A stretch of DNA of 64,000 nucleotides from Pseudomonadota bacterium (lineage in GTDB: Bacteria > Pseudomonadota > Gammaproteobacteria > Burkholderiales > Burkholderiaceae_C), in the NCBI GenBank assembly GCA_021819435.1, contig JAKARB010000001.1, forward strand, positions 544,822 to 608,821, written 5' to 3'. The stretch's first letter is position 1. Each line of letters opens with the position of its first letter. The notes beneath the pieces were generated by a model. It was not told where the DNA came from. It did no database searches and saw only the letters and a list, made by a program, of their open reading frames with translations. Shown here piece after piece: positions 47,000 through 55,130 of the stretch. A program made the translations under genes and the position numbers.

Positions 47000-47755
47000 A
47001 TGTCTGATATTCACCAGATCGTCAAGATGGACCAGGGCGGGGTCAACGACCGGATCCTGGCCAAAGAAAGCAAAGCAGATTTCAGGCGCATCGAAGCGGC
47101 CAGTGTGAAGATGCCCACGCGCTTCACCAGCGCAGAGGGCAAGCGCTTCTTTGTTCGCTTGTTCAACACGCTGCAGCTCAACATGCACTTCATCTCGGTG
47201 ATCGCACGCACGCGGCTGGATCACGATGACATCGTCAAGGTGGAGGCCAGCGTTCGGGCGAAGCTTGACGCGGTCAACGAGAGCCTGAACAGCGCCATCG
47301 ATGGCGCAGAGGCCTTGTTCAAGGCCCATGGCATCACCAGTGTGGCGACGTATGACACCGTGGCCCTGGCGGTGGACGTCAGTGTGCTGTCGTCGTTTGG
47401 GCGTCGCTTCCTGGAGGTCCTGGGTAAGCTGGACCAGTTGATGCCACTGCTCCAGACGCTGGAGATCCATGAAGTGATCACTGCGCAGGCGGTGGACATC
47501 CAGCGCGCCAGCCTCAAGCGTCAGGTACGCGACGTGGCCAACGGGGCTCGCAATCTGGCCACTGGCCTGAGGCGCCGCATGAATGCCATGGGTGAACGGG
47601 GTGAGGGCGGTCCCGAGTCTGTGCCAGCCCCAGCAGCAAATGTTCAAGCATCTGGTGTGCTTGCTCAGGAGCTGGAAGCGACCGGCGATGATGCAAGTGT
47701 TTCGTCAGCCACGGACACCATGGAGCCTGTGGTTGCTGCTGTTGTCGTCAAGTAG
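47000..47755 (+). CDS. AcaB-like (DUF1845) transcriptional regulator
   Basis: A 251-residue protein of the DUF1845/AcaB-like family, also called PFL_4669 in integrative elements. It is helical throughout (KRFFVRLFNTLQLNMHFISV near 50-69) with a disordered Ala/Glu-rich tail (about 205-251). In IncC plasmids AcaB works with the FlhDC-like AcaCD as an activator of conjugation. flhDC homologues lie 4 kb away. The start at 47000 has GGGAG upstream. Confidence 0.75.
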   Translation: MSDIHQIVKMDQGGVNDRILAKESKADFRRIEAASVKMPTRFTSAEGKRFFVRLFNTLQLNMHFISVIARTRLDHDDIVKVEASVRAKLDAVNESLNSAIDGAEALFKAHGITSVATYDTVALAVDVSVLSSFGRRFLEVLGKLDQLMPLLQTLEIHEVITAQAVDIQRASLKRQVRDVANGARNLATGLRRRMNAMGERGEGGPESVPAPAANVQASGVLAQELEATGDDASVSSATDTMEPVVAAVVVK

Positions 47756-48130
47756 CTACTCAACGCGACCTGGTTGATGCTGGCAAGCGCCACGCGCAAG
47801 GGGCCAACTTCACGGACGATTTCGAGGAGCACAAGCCGTTCTTGCCTTGAGGCGTCCCATGTCGTCCGCTAAGGTGACATCGGGACGCATGTTGCGCCAC
47901 CGTCGCAGTCGATACCTGCCTGCCTGTGCCTGTCCACGTTGCGCTGAGCCAGCCCGTTGACGAGGCACGATGTACTTGGAGTTGCTCACAACCACACCGT
48001 GCGACCGGGACGCCGCCGATGTGATGCCGGAGTCGTGCGTCCCTATCGGCATGCGCAAACCCTGACCTAGCGCCGCCGCTACAGAGCAGGTCATGTCTTC
48101 CATCGGCATTCGCCGTGAAGAGGCCAGATC
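47756..48130. other. Intergenic stretch upstream of alpA
   Basis: About 375 bp with no convincing gene on either strand. A 123-codon minus-strand frame crosses it but has no ribosome site and an unlikely composition. It should include the promoter for the alpA/recombinase group. Confidence 0.4.
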
Positions 48131-48385
48131 ATGCCTAAACCCAACCGGGGTGCCGTTGTCGTGCCCGCGGCGCCTGTCCATGCTGTTGCGGCGCCATCAT
48201 TGCCGCAAGTTGGCTTTCTCCGACAGGCACAGGTTCTGCAATTTGTTCCCATCTCCAAGTCCACACTGTGGCGGCGCGTGCAGACGCGCACCTTTCCTGA
48301 GCCCGTCAAGCTGTCGGTGCGCGTGACCGTCTGGAGGGTGGAGGACATCAGGCAATGGATCGCTGAACAAAGTAGCCGTGCCTGA
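48131..48385 (+). CDS. AlpA family helix-turn-helix regulator
   Basis: An 84-residue AlpA-type protein. The helix-turn-helix is VGFLRQAQVLQFVPISKSTLW (in two parts, about 27-47), followed by RRVQTRTFPEPVKLSVRVTV and WRVEDIRQWI, the standard AlpA pattern. AlpA proteins are encoded near integrases of prophages and islands and activate excision genes. The first 25 residues are Ala/Pro-rich. Confidence 0.88.
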   Translation: MPKPNRGAVVVPAAPVHAVAAPSLPQVGFLRQAQVLQFVPISKSTLWRRVQTRTFPEPVKLSVRVTVWRVEDIRQWIAEQSSRA

Positions 48386-48717
48386 CGCCCTTTGCTGAAG
48401 CCGATGTTCACGCTTGCAGAGCCCGCCCTCTTGCAATGCACCTTGCTTGGCATGCCTTGCCCCGATATCGAGCGCGCTGGGGCCTTGGCACACGCCAATG
48501 CATGGGAAGTGTGCTGCTACCCATGCGGGGTGGTGCCACGGAACTTGCTTGCTTCTGGGTGTTGTCACGTGGCTTTTGTCCACGCCAAAGCAGATCTGCC
48601 TGATGCCAAAACCCCCCGCCTTCACCGGCGATTTCGACTGGTGAAAAGTGCGACCAGGGTTGAGCATGAAGGCACTTTGGCAGCGTGAGGACAAGTAAAC
48701 AAAGCAGGGAGAGGGTC
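48386..48717. other. Intergenic stretch between alpA and recombinase-like gene
   Basis: About 330 bp. A plus-strand frame (48392-48688, 98 residues) is open but starts within 10 bp of the alpA stop without a ribosome site and has a Cys/His-rich composition unlike a known family. I see no firm gene. Confidence 0.4.
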
Positions 48718-49659
48718 ATGTCATGCGTACCAGAACTGGAACCAGACGGGAGTACCGTTGCCCAATCGATCCGGATGCTCAAGGAGGTCATCGATGGCGA
48801 CACCTATGAGACCGTGGCCGCGCGGTTTGGCGTGTCACGCACGGCGGTTGAGCGGCGCATCAAAGCCATTGCGGTGCAGTTGAGCCAAGTGGCCGACATC
48901 GATGGTTTGAATGAAGATGGCGCCGCATTCGTCAGACGCTTGCGCCTGCACCGCGATGCCATCCTGACGGCCTTGGTGGATTTCGATCCGAGAAAGACGG
49001 TCGAGCATCGTTCAAGCCGCATCGTCTCCATGGATGAGATCATCCAGGCAGGCAAGCGCATCAAGGGGCGCAGCAATCGGGCCTGGCATGACCTGTCGCT
49101 GTTCTATCTCCTGTTCGCCACGGGCGCACGACCCCTGGAGATCGCCCGCCTCGAAGTGCGGGACTACCTGAACTCCGATGGCAGCGTTCGGCGCCACTCC
49201 CAGATGCGTGCCGAGGTGGCCATCACTGGAAAGGCCCGCCCATTGCACTTCGCCAGCACGAGGCTGGACGAATCGCTTTCAAACTACTTGGAAGAGCGCC
49301 TGAGGCTCGGGCTGGGCTTGGGACGGGATGGTGCTTACAGAGGGCTTGATCCAGATAGCCGCTTGTTCCTGTCTACAGCAGGAGAGGGGTTCAAGATCAC
49401 ACCCTATGGTGCGCCTGGTCAGCGACGGTTCTTGTGTCGACCGATCCTGGAGACCTATCGCAAGCTGTTTCGCTATGCCGAGATGAAAGGCGTGACGGCG
49501 CTGTCTGTGCGGCGCACCGTCGTGGCACGCCTCTATGAGCGTGGCGCTGATGAGGACGATGTCGGCCTGATCCTGGGCATCAGCGAACGCAGTGCGGTGC
49601 GCGAACTGCTGGCTCGCCACAAGCCGACCATCGAGCAACTGCTCGATGAACTGGTGTGA
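48718..49659 (+). CDS. Tyrosine-recombinase-like protein lacking the catalytic tyrosine
   Basis: A 313-residue protein with an N-terminal helix-turn-helix (YETVAARFGVSRTAVERR, about 30-47) and a phage-integrase catalytic fold. The first catalytic arginine is seen in FATGARPLEIARL (Arg138) and a lysine in ITGKARP (Lys172). In the last box SVRRTVVARLYERGADEDDV the Arg (265) is kept, but the His before it, the His/Trp after it and the nucleophilic Tyr (ERSAVRELLAR instead) are absent. It may bind DNA without cutting. Start at 48718 follows GGGAGAGGG. It is coupled to the DUF1173 gene by GTGA. Confidence 0.8.
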   Translation: MSCVPELEPDGSTVAQSIRMLKEVIDGDTYETVAARFGVSRTAVERRIKAIAVQLSQVADIDGLNEDGAAFVRRLRLHRDAILTALVDFDPRKTVEHRSSRIVSMDEIIQAGKRIKGRSNRAWHDLSLFYLLFATGARPLEIARLEVRDYLNSDGSVRRHSQMRAEVAITGKARPLHFASTRLDESLSNYLEERLRLGLGLGRDGAYRGLDPDSRLFLSTAGEGFKITPYGAPGQRRFLCRPILETYRKLFRYAEMKGVTALSVRRTVVARLYERGADEDDVGLILGISERSAVRELLARHKPTIEQLLDELV

Positions 49660-50903
49660 ACACCATGCCCACCCGTCAAGGCGCTGAAGGCGACAGTCAG
49701 CGCTTTTCCATCAAAGGGCGGGTGGTGGATGCAAGTGCGCCAGACATGCAGGATCTGCTGGCTCACGTGTACGAGACCCCCGAACGTCCCCGATGTCTGT
49801 GTGTTCCTGGTGGTGTGGAGATGTACGTGGCGCGGCACCGTCAGTTCGTTGTCAAGCGCATGCCGGAAACCGGGTGTCGGCATCACCCATCGTGCCCATC
49901 CTTTGAGCCAGAGTGGCAACAGTCAGGCCTGGGCGAGTTGGTGGGCGAGGCTGTTCTGGAGATGGTTCCTGGCCAGATTCAACTGCGTGTGGACTTCCCA
50001 TGGGTGCGCACGGTGGGGCGTAGCTTGGTTCGAGGTGAAACGCATGACGTGAACGAGGTGGAAGCGCCCAGGCGACGAATGAGCCTGCATGCCCTGATGC
50101 ACTTCCTGTTCGAGCGGGCAGGCTTCAACCGATGGAGCCCGGCCATGGAGGGCAAGCGCAATCAAGGTGTCCTGCACAAATACCTGATGAATGCGGCCGA
50201 GGACGTGATGGTCAAGGGCGTTGGGCTGAGTGAGCGCTTGTATGTGCCCGAGCCCTTCAGCGAAGCCAGCAAATTCGAGGTAGCTCAGCGCCGTCGTAAC
50301 AAGCTGGCGGTCTTGCATCCGCACGAAGGGCAAAGCCCTCTGGCTGTGGTCATCGGAGAATTCAAGGTCAGCGAGGTAACGGCCCTGGGGCGACGTGTTT
50401 GGATCAAGCACATGCCCGATGCACCCCTGCTGGTGGTCACCAAGACCTGGGAGCGCATTGAGCGGGTCTTCGCGCCATTGTTTGAAGCCCGTGACGCCGA
50501 CAGCGGATACAAGGTACGTTTGGTGCTGGCGGTACTGATCCGCGCTCGCCGTGAGCACACCTATGAAATTGATGCGGCCAGTTTGATGTTGACCAGCGAG
50601 CACTGGATCCCGGTGGAGGGTGTGCATGAACTGCCTCTGGTGCATGAACTCGTGGCTCAGGGCAGGCGCTTTGTCAAACCGCTGCGTTACGACGCCAGGA
50701 GCGCCGCTGCGTTTCCCAATGCGTTGCTCTTGGACGCGGGACCATTGCCGCTGCCTTTGCATGTCATCAGCGCATTCATGCCCCCGAAGGATCGGGCGGA
50801 AAAAGAACGCGTCTTGCGGACGTCCGGTGTTTCATCCTGGCTCTGGTGGAGTGGCGAAGAGATGCCCGCGTTGCCAGAGACAGTGACTTCCAGGAGTCAT
50901 TGA
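49656..50903 (+). CDS. DUF1173 family protein
   Basis: A 415-residue protein of the DUF1173 family, found on plasmids and ICEs, function unknown. The N-terminal part has a probable zinc site (RCLCVPGG and GCRHHPSCPSF), the centre has MHFLFERAGFNRW and the end SSWLWWSGEE. The GTG start overlaps the recombinase-like stop; ATG at 49665 is the alternative. The two proteins are probably partners. Confidence 0.85.
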   Translation: MNTMPTRQGAEGDSQRFSIKGRVVDASAPDMQDLLAHVYETPERPRCLCVPGGVEMYVARHRQFVVKRMPETGCRHHPSCPSFEPEWQQSGLGELVGEAVLEMVPGQIQLRVDFPWVRTVGRSLVRGETHDVNEVEAPRRRMSLHALMHFLFERAGFNRWSPAMEGKRNQGVLHKYLMNAAEDVMVKGVGLSERLYVPEPFSEASKFEVAQRRRNKLAVLHPHEGQSPLAVVIGEFKVSEVTALGRRVWIKHMPDAPLLVVTKTWERIERVFAPLFEARDADSGYKVRLVLAVLIRARREHTYEIDAASLMLTSEHWIPVEGVHELPLVHELVAQGRRFVKPLRYDARSAAAFPNALLLDAGPLPLPLHVISAFMPPKDRAEKERVLRTSGVSSWLWWSGEEMPALPETVTSRSH

Positions 50904-50994
50904 GCGAACCTCGGCCATATGGGCTCCGATGACCACCGTCTTGAGTCCTTCCAAGGTTGAGATTAACATTGGTCAGATGATCAACGGGTGTCGA

Positions 50995-51447
50995 TCAACG
51001 GCGTTTGCCGTGGCTTGCTGAGACATGTTGTCGAGCTGTCTGCTGCTCAAGAGTCTCCCCCTGGCCAAGTCCACTCAAGATGCCGCAATGCGCGACATCT
51101 TTTGCCTGAGCACATTGCCCCCGCAGTGCCACCAGTTGTTTTTTCAAGGCGGTCAGCTCTCGAATCCGTTGGGCCACGTGTTCGATGTGCTCATCCAGCA
51201 CGTTGTTCACGGCCTCACAACTCTCGTTGGGGGCTGCCTGGAGCGCCAGCAGAGCCCGAATTTCATCCAGGGCCATGTCCAGTGATCGACAGTGGCGAAT
51301 AAAGGCTAGACGTTCGACGTGGGGCCCTTCATAGATCCGGTAGTTGCTGATGGTGCGTGAAGGCTTTGGAAGCAGGCCCTCGCGCTCGTAGAAGCGAATC
51401 GTTTCCACAGGGGTGCCAGACTGGGCTGACAAGTCACCTATTTTCAT
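50995..51447 (-). CDS. cadR: CadR/PbrR-type MerR-family metal regulator (copy 2)
   Basis: A 150-residue CadR homologue with the same length and the same cysteines (77, 112, 121) as copy 1. Winged helix at 1-70 (ETIRFYEREGLLPKPSRTIS). It is divergent from cadA (P1B-2) with the MerR-type promoter between them, the classical arrangement for CadR. The start at 51447 corresponds to MKIGDL; an ATG 33 bp upstream adds residues not in the family. Confidence 0.93.
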   Translation of the reverse strand: MKIGDLSAQSGTPVETIRFYEREGLLPKPSRTISNYRIYEGPHVERLAFIRHCRSLDMALDEIRALLALQAAPNESCEAVNNVLDEHIEHVAQRIRELTALKKQLVALRGQCAQAKDVAHCGILSGLGQGETLEQQTARQHVSASHGKRR

Positions 51448-51488
51448 GGCGGGTTCCTGTTGGCAAGCAGATACGGCCATATTACCGC

Positions 51489-51519
51489 TTGACTCTGTAC
51501 CTACTTCAGGGTTTCAAAT
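51489..51519 (+). promoter_or_regulatory. MerR-type (CadR) operator-promoter driving cadA
   Basis: TTGACT, 19-bp spacer CTGTACCTACTTCAGGGTT, TCAAAT. The predicted transcription start about 7 bp after the -10 is at or within a base or two of the cadA ATG (51526), so the mRNA may be leaderless. Confidence 0.85.
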
Positions 51520-51525
51520 ACGGTC

Positions 51526-53769
51526 ATGACCACGCCCCGAACCACATCGCCCGAAAACACCAGCCCCTCAGCTTGCGAGAATCACAGTTGCGGATGCGCA
51601 GGGGCATCCACTGCGGCGGCGATCTCGCCCAAACCCCCGGACGCTGGGTGGACCATGTTCCACATCGCCTCTATGGACTGTTCCTCAGAGGAAGCGGAAA
51701 TCCGCCGCGCTGTGGATGCCATCCCCGGCATCAGGGCACTGAGGTTTCAACTGAGCGCTCGGACGCTGGACATCCAGGCCACGGAGCAGGCGTTGCGCCA
51801 GGCACTGCAAGCCATTCGCAAAGCGGGGTTTGATCCCCAACCTCTGCTTGCAACGCAGACCAAAACACCAAGCGAACACAATGCCCATGATGAGCACAGT
51901 GGAAGTGAGGGTGGGTCTAGGCTAATCTGGGCTTTGGGCCTGGCCATCGCAGCGGAGTGCATCGGCTTTTTCGCGCCTGATACTGCTTTGTTCAAGGCGA
52001 TCGGTCTTGCGGTCGCAGCCGGTGCCATCGCGCTGGCTGGCCTGGGCACCTACCGCAAAGGCTTGTGGGCTTTGCGCCAAGGCAAGCTCAACATCAATGC
52101 CTTGATGACGGTGGCGGTTACCGGTGCCTTCGTCATTGGTCAATGGCCTGAGGCGGCCATGGTGATGGCCCTCTACGCCATCGCTGAGTTGATCGAGGCT
52201 CGGTCGGTCGATCGGGCACGCAACGCCATCAAAGGCTTGCTGGATCTGGCCCCGCAGCAGGCCATGGTGCAACAGGCAGATGGACAGTGGACAGTGGTGC
52301 CTGTCGATCAGGTCGAACTGGGCAGCCTTGTTCGCATTCGCCCAGGCGAGCGTGTGCCATTGGATGGCACCGTGGTTCAGGGCAACAGCGCGATCAACCA
52401 GGCACCCGTCACTGGAGAAAGCATCCCGGTCGACAAGGAAGCTGGGGACCCGGTGTTTGCCGGAACCATCAACGAAACTGGCGAGATCGTCTTCAAGGTG
52501 ACGGCGTCCGCATCGAACACGACCTTGGCACGCATCATCCATGCGGTCGAAGAAGCGCAAGGCACGCGCGCGCCCACTCAGCGATTTGTTGATCGCTTTG
52601 CAGCTTTGTACACCCCCGCCGTGTTTGTGATTGCCGTGGCGGTTGCGGTGTTGACACCCTGGCTGATGGGCTGGAGTTGGATGCAGTCGATCTACAAGGC
52701 GCTGGTGCTGCTGGTCATCGCATGCCCCTGCGCCTTGGTGATTTCAACGCCTGTGACCGTGGTCAGCGCACTGGCAGCCGCAGCGCGCCGAGGGATCTTG
52801 ATCAAGGGAGGCACCTATCTGGAGGATGCGCGCAATCTGCGTGTGATCGCGCTGGACAAAACGGGCACCATCACAGAAGGAAAGCCGAAGTTGGTGGTGT
52901 GGGAGGCCCTTCAGGGTAATCGAGATGCCATCGCTCAGTTGGCATCTGGTTTGGCCTCTCGATCAGATCACCCAGTCTCGCAAGCCATAGCCCAAGGCTT
53001 GACGGCAGAGCCCCTGGCGTTTGAAAACTTTGAGGCTCTGCCTGGACGAGGTGTACGGGGGCGACGTGAAGCCACGACTTATGTGCTGGGCAACCACCGC
53101 TTGATCGAAGAGCGTGGGCAGTGCAGCCCCGAACTGGAGGCCAAACTTCTGGCCCAAGAGCATGCGGGACGCAGCGTGACACTGCTGGCCAGTGATCAAG
53201 GTGTATTGGCGTTGTTCGCAGTGGCCGACACCATCAAGGAGTCGTCTCGCCAAGCGGTCGCTGAACTCAAAGCACTTGGCGTGCGTCCGGTCATGCTCAC
53301 GGGCGACAACGACGCAACCGCTCAAACAATTGCCAAGCAGGCAGGTGTTGATGACGCCCGAGGCAACCTTCTGCCCGAAGACAAGTTGCAAGCCATCGAG
53401 CGATTGCGGGCGGAGCATGGGCTGAGCGCCATGACTGGCGATGGCATCAACGACGCGCCTGCGTTGGCGAAGGCGGACATCGGCATTGCGATGGGCGGCG
53501 CGGGCACCGACACGGCCATGGAGGCCGCCGACGTGGTCATCATGAACGATGACCTGCGCCGCATCCCTGAGTTGATTCGCTTGTCTCGCCTGACACATGC
53601 TGTGCTGTGGCAAAACATTTCCCTGGCGCTGGGCATCAAGGCGGTGTTTCTTGTGCTGGCGGTGTTTGGACACGCCTCGATGTGGATGGCTGTGTTTGCC
53701 GACATGGGGGCCAGTTTGCTGGTCGTGGCCAATGGCTTGCGCCTGTTGCGGGCTCGCACGAGCCCATGA
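51526..53769 (+). CDS. cadA: CadA/ZntA-type P1B-2 ATPase (Zn/Cd/Pb export)
   Basis: A 747-residue metal-exporting ATPase. One heavy-metal domain with MDCSSEE (Cys52), preceded by a Cys-containing stretch (CENHSCGCAG). Membrane metal site CPC at 400-402, phosphorylation site DKTGT at Asp444, hinge GDGINDAP near 644-651. CPC with this set of motifs is the P1B-2 group (Zn, Cd, Pb). Divergent from cadR copy 2. The ATG at 51526 has no ribosome site and lies where transcription should start. Followed by czcI copy 4 and the lipoprotein. Confidence 0.94.
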   Translation: MTTPRTTSPENTSPSACENHSCGCAGASTAAAISPKPPDAGWTMFHIASMDCSSEEAEIRRAVDAIPGIRALRFQLSARTLDIQATEQALRQALQAIRKAGFDPQPLLATQTKTPSEHNAHDEHSGSEGGSRLIWALGLAIAAECIGFFAPDTALFKAIGLAVAAGAIALAGLGTYRKGLWALRQGKLNINALMTVAVTGAFVIGQWPEAAMVMALYAIAELIEARSVDRARNAIKGLLDLAPQQAMVQQADGQWTVVPVDQVELGSLVRIRPGERVPLDGTVVQGNSAINQAPVTGESIPVDKEAGDPVFAGTINETGEIVFKVTASASNTTLARIIHAVEEAQGTRAPTQRFVDRFAALYTPAVFVIAVAVAVLTPWLMGWSWMQSIYKALVLLVIACPCALVISTPVTVVSALAAAARRGILIKGGTYLEDARNLRVIALDKTGTITEGKPKLVVWEALQGNRDAIAQLASGLASRSDHPVSQAIAQGLTAEPLAFENFEALPGRGVRGRREATTYVLGNHRLIEERGQCSPELEAKLLAQEHAGRSVTLLASDQGVLALFAVADTIKESSRQAVAELKALGVRPVMLTGDNDATAQTIAKQAGVDDARGNLLPEDKLQAIERLRAEHGLSAMTGDGINDAPALAKADIGIAMGGAGTDTAMEAADVVIMNDDLRRIPELIRLSRLTHAVLWQNISLALGIKAVFLVLAVFGHASMWMAVFADMGASLLVVANGLRLLRARTSP

Positions 53770-53814
53770 GAAAACACTTCGTAGTCACGGACATTGGTCG
53801 ATATACTGCGGACC

Positions 53815-54168
53815 ATGCGCCGGTTGATTGCCATTCTTTTGATGATCGTGCTGCCACTCCAATTGAGTTGGGCTGTGGCGGCCACGTACTGTCAAGATGA
53901 GCAAGATCCCGGTGCCCAGCATTTTGGTCACCACGTGCATTCACACCAAGACCGCGCGGATACAGGCAAGCACCCGACCAAAATCACCCAAAAGGCTGAG
54001 AACGATTGTGGCTGCTCTGGTCACCTGTGCAGCGCCCATCTGCTTCCCGTGGGTCTTGTGTTTGGTCAAGCTCAACGACTGAGCAGCAGTTCGTCCTTGG
54101 AAACCCACCTTCATCCAACATCCGATCCGCCTCGGATCGAGCGCCCCAACTGGATCGACTCCCTCTGA
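53815..54168 (+). CDS. czcI: CzcI-like periplasmic protein (copy 4)
   Basis: A 117-residue CzcI-family protein: signal peptide MRRLIAILLMIVLPLQLSWA, TYCQDEQDPGAQHFGHHVHS with the His-rich core, DCGCSGHLC, and RPNW near the end. It follows cadA by 46 bp and precedes the lipoprotein gene, mirroring the first module (czcI, lipoprotein, ATPase). A longer frame from 53794 adds seven residues not in the family. Confidence 0.82.
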   Translation: MRRLIAILLMIVLPLQLSWAVAATYCQDEQDPGAQHFGHHVHSHQDRADTGKHPTKITQKAENDCGCSGHLCSAHLLPVGLVFGQAQRLSSSSSLETHLHPTSDPPRIERPNWIDSL

Positions 54169-54282
54169 TTCGACGGGGCCGTTCTGATGAATTGTCATTG
54201 AGATGACACGCCAGCAGGCGTAGATCTTTCAGCTTCCGGCTCGTCGAACCCACCCCGTTGTGTGTTTCATCAGGAGCCGATC

Positions 54283-54654
54283 ATGAACAAATTCACTCTG
54301 ACCTGTGTGCTCACAGGTATTTCATTGCTGACAACCGCGTGCTCTACGCTTGACTACGAGCCCTATGGGTACCGGGAAGGATGGCGCCGATCACAAATCA
54401 TGGAAATTGGTCAAGCCAAAACCATGATGCAGCGAGTCGCCAAAGACTGCCGAACAGAGTTGGGTGCCGATGCACCCTATGCCCGCTACGCCGTTGCGTC
54501 CTACAGCTACGGAGGCAGTCCGAATCTGAGGGCTAAACGTGTCGTCGCCGTTCCGAATGCCATGAATCTGAACGTTGGGGATTGGGTGTATGTCAACATC
54601 ACCGATTGCCAGCAGCCTTTGAAACGGGTCGATCAAAGAAAGATGCTGGACTGA
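54283..54654 (+). CDS. Small lipoprotein of the metal module (copy 2)
   Basis: A 123-residue lipoprotein homologous to that at 16495-16863. Lipobox LLTTAC (Cys20); shared blocks YGYREGWRR, KDCRTELG, PYARYAVASYSYGGSP and VNITDC. The start at 54283 has AGGAG 6 nt upstream. It ends 7 bp before a bidirectional terminator. Unnamed family; the repeated pairing with czcI and a P-type ATPase points to a function in the same pathway. Confidence 0.8.
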   Translation: MNKFTLTCVLTGISLLTTACSTLDYEPYGYREGWRRSQIMEIGQAKTMMQRVAKDCRTELGADAPYARYAVASYSYGGSPNLRAKRVVAVPNAMNLNVGDWVYVNITDCQQPLKRVDQRKMLD

Positions 54655-54661
54655 TCAGACT

Positions 54662-54689
54662 GGCCTGTTGAATAGGTTTTCAACAGGCC
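54662..54689. terminator. Bidirectional terminator between convergent operons
   Basis: GGCCTGTTGAA and TTCAACAGGCC form an 11-bp stem with a 6-nt loop between the end of the cadA operon and the end of the second RND operon. Confidence 0.8.
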
Positions 54690-54698
54690 ATTTCCACA

Positions 54699-55100
54699 TT
54701 ACTTGATCGCGAACCGGACGTTGATCGGTTTTTTGCCTGCCAGCGTCACCAGCGCCACCACCTTGGTGCCGCTCTTGATCGCAAAGTTGCCCATGGCTTG
54801 CAGGTGAGAGTCACCTGCCGGTGACAAGGTCACCGATGTCTTCTCAGCGCCATTGAGCAAGGTCAACTTGGCTGTGGCGCCTTTGGCGCTGGCCGGTTTG
54901 CCGTGATCCCTCACGTGCAAGGCAATTTGATCTGGCTTGGCCACCAACTCGAAGTCCATGTCCTTGGCCTCGGTGACGATGCCACCGTGGAGGGACTGAT
55001 GCTCATGGCCATGCTCATGGCCGTGGTTGTGCTCGTCGCCAGCTTGTGCGCCAAAGGCCAAGGCCAGCAGGGAAGAAGCAATGATGTGGTGAATGCGCAT
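54699..55100 (-). CDS. His-rich periplasmic protein (copy 2)
   Basis: A 133-residue exported protein homologous to 31839-32228. Signal peptide to AQAG (about 20), [19 protein letters not shown], then [20 protein letters not shown] and a C-terminal KKPINVRFAIK. The start at 55100 has AAAGGA upstream. It is the last gene of the second RND operon, 30 bp after the pump gene. A periplasmic metal-binding helper is the likely role. Confidence 0.78.
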   Translation of the reverse strand: MRIHHIIASSLLALAFGAQAGDEHNHGHEHGHEHQSLHGGIVTEAKDMDFELVAKPDQIALHVRDHGKPASAKGATAKLTLLNGAEKTSVTLSPAGDSHLQAMGNFAIKSGTKVVALVTLAGKKPINVRFAIK

Positions 55101-55130
55101 GGGAATGTCCTTTCAGTTGAGGTGAATGAA

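Noticed and set aside
48392..48688. 98-codon frame between alpA and the recombinase-like gene
   Set aside because: No ribosome site, odd Cys/His composition and no recognisable domain; not enough to call a gene.
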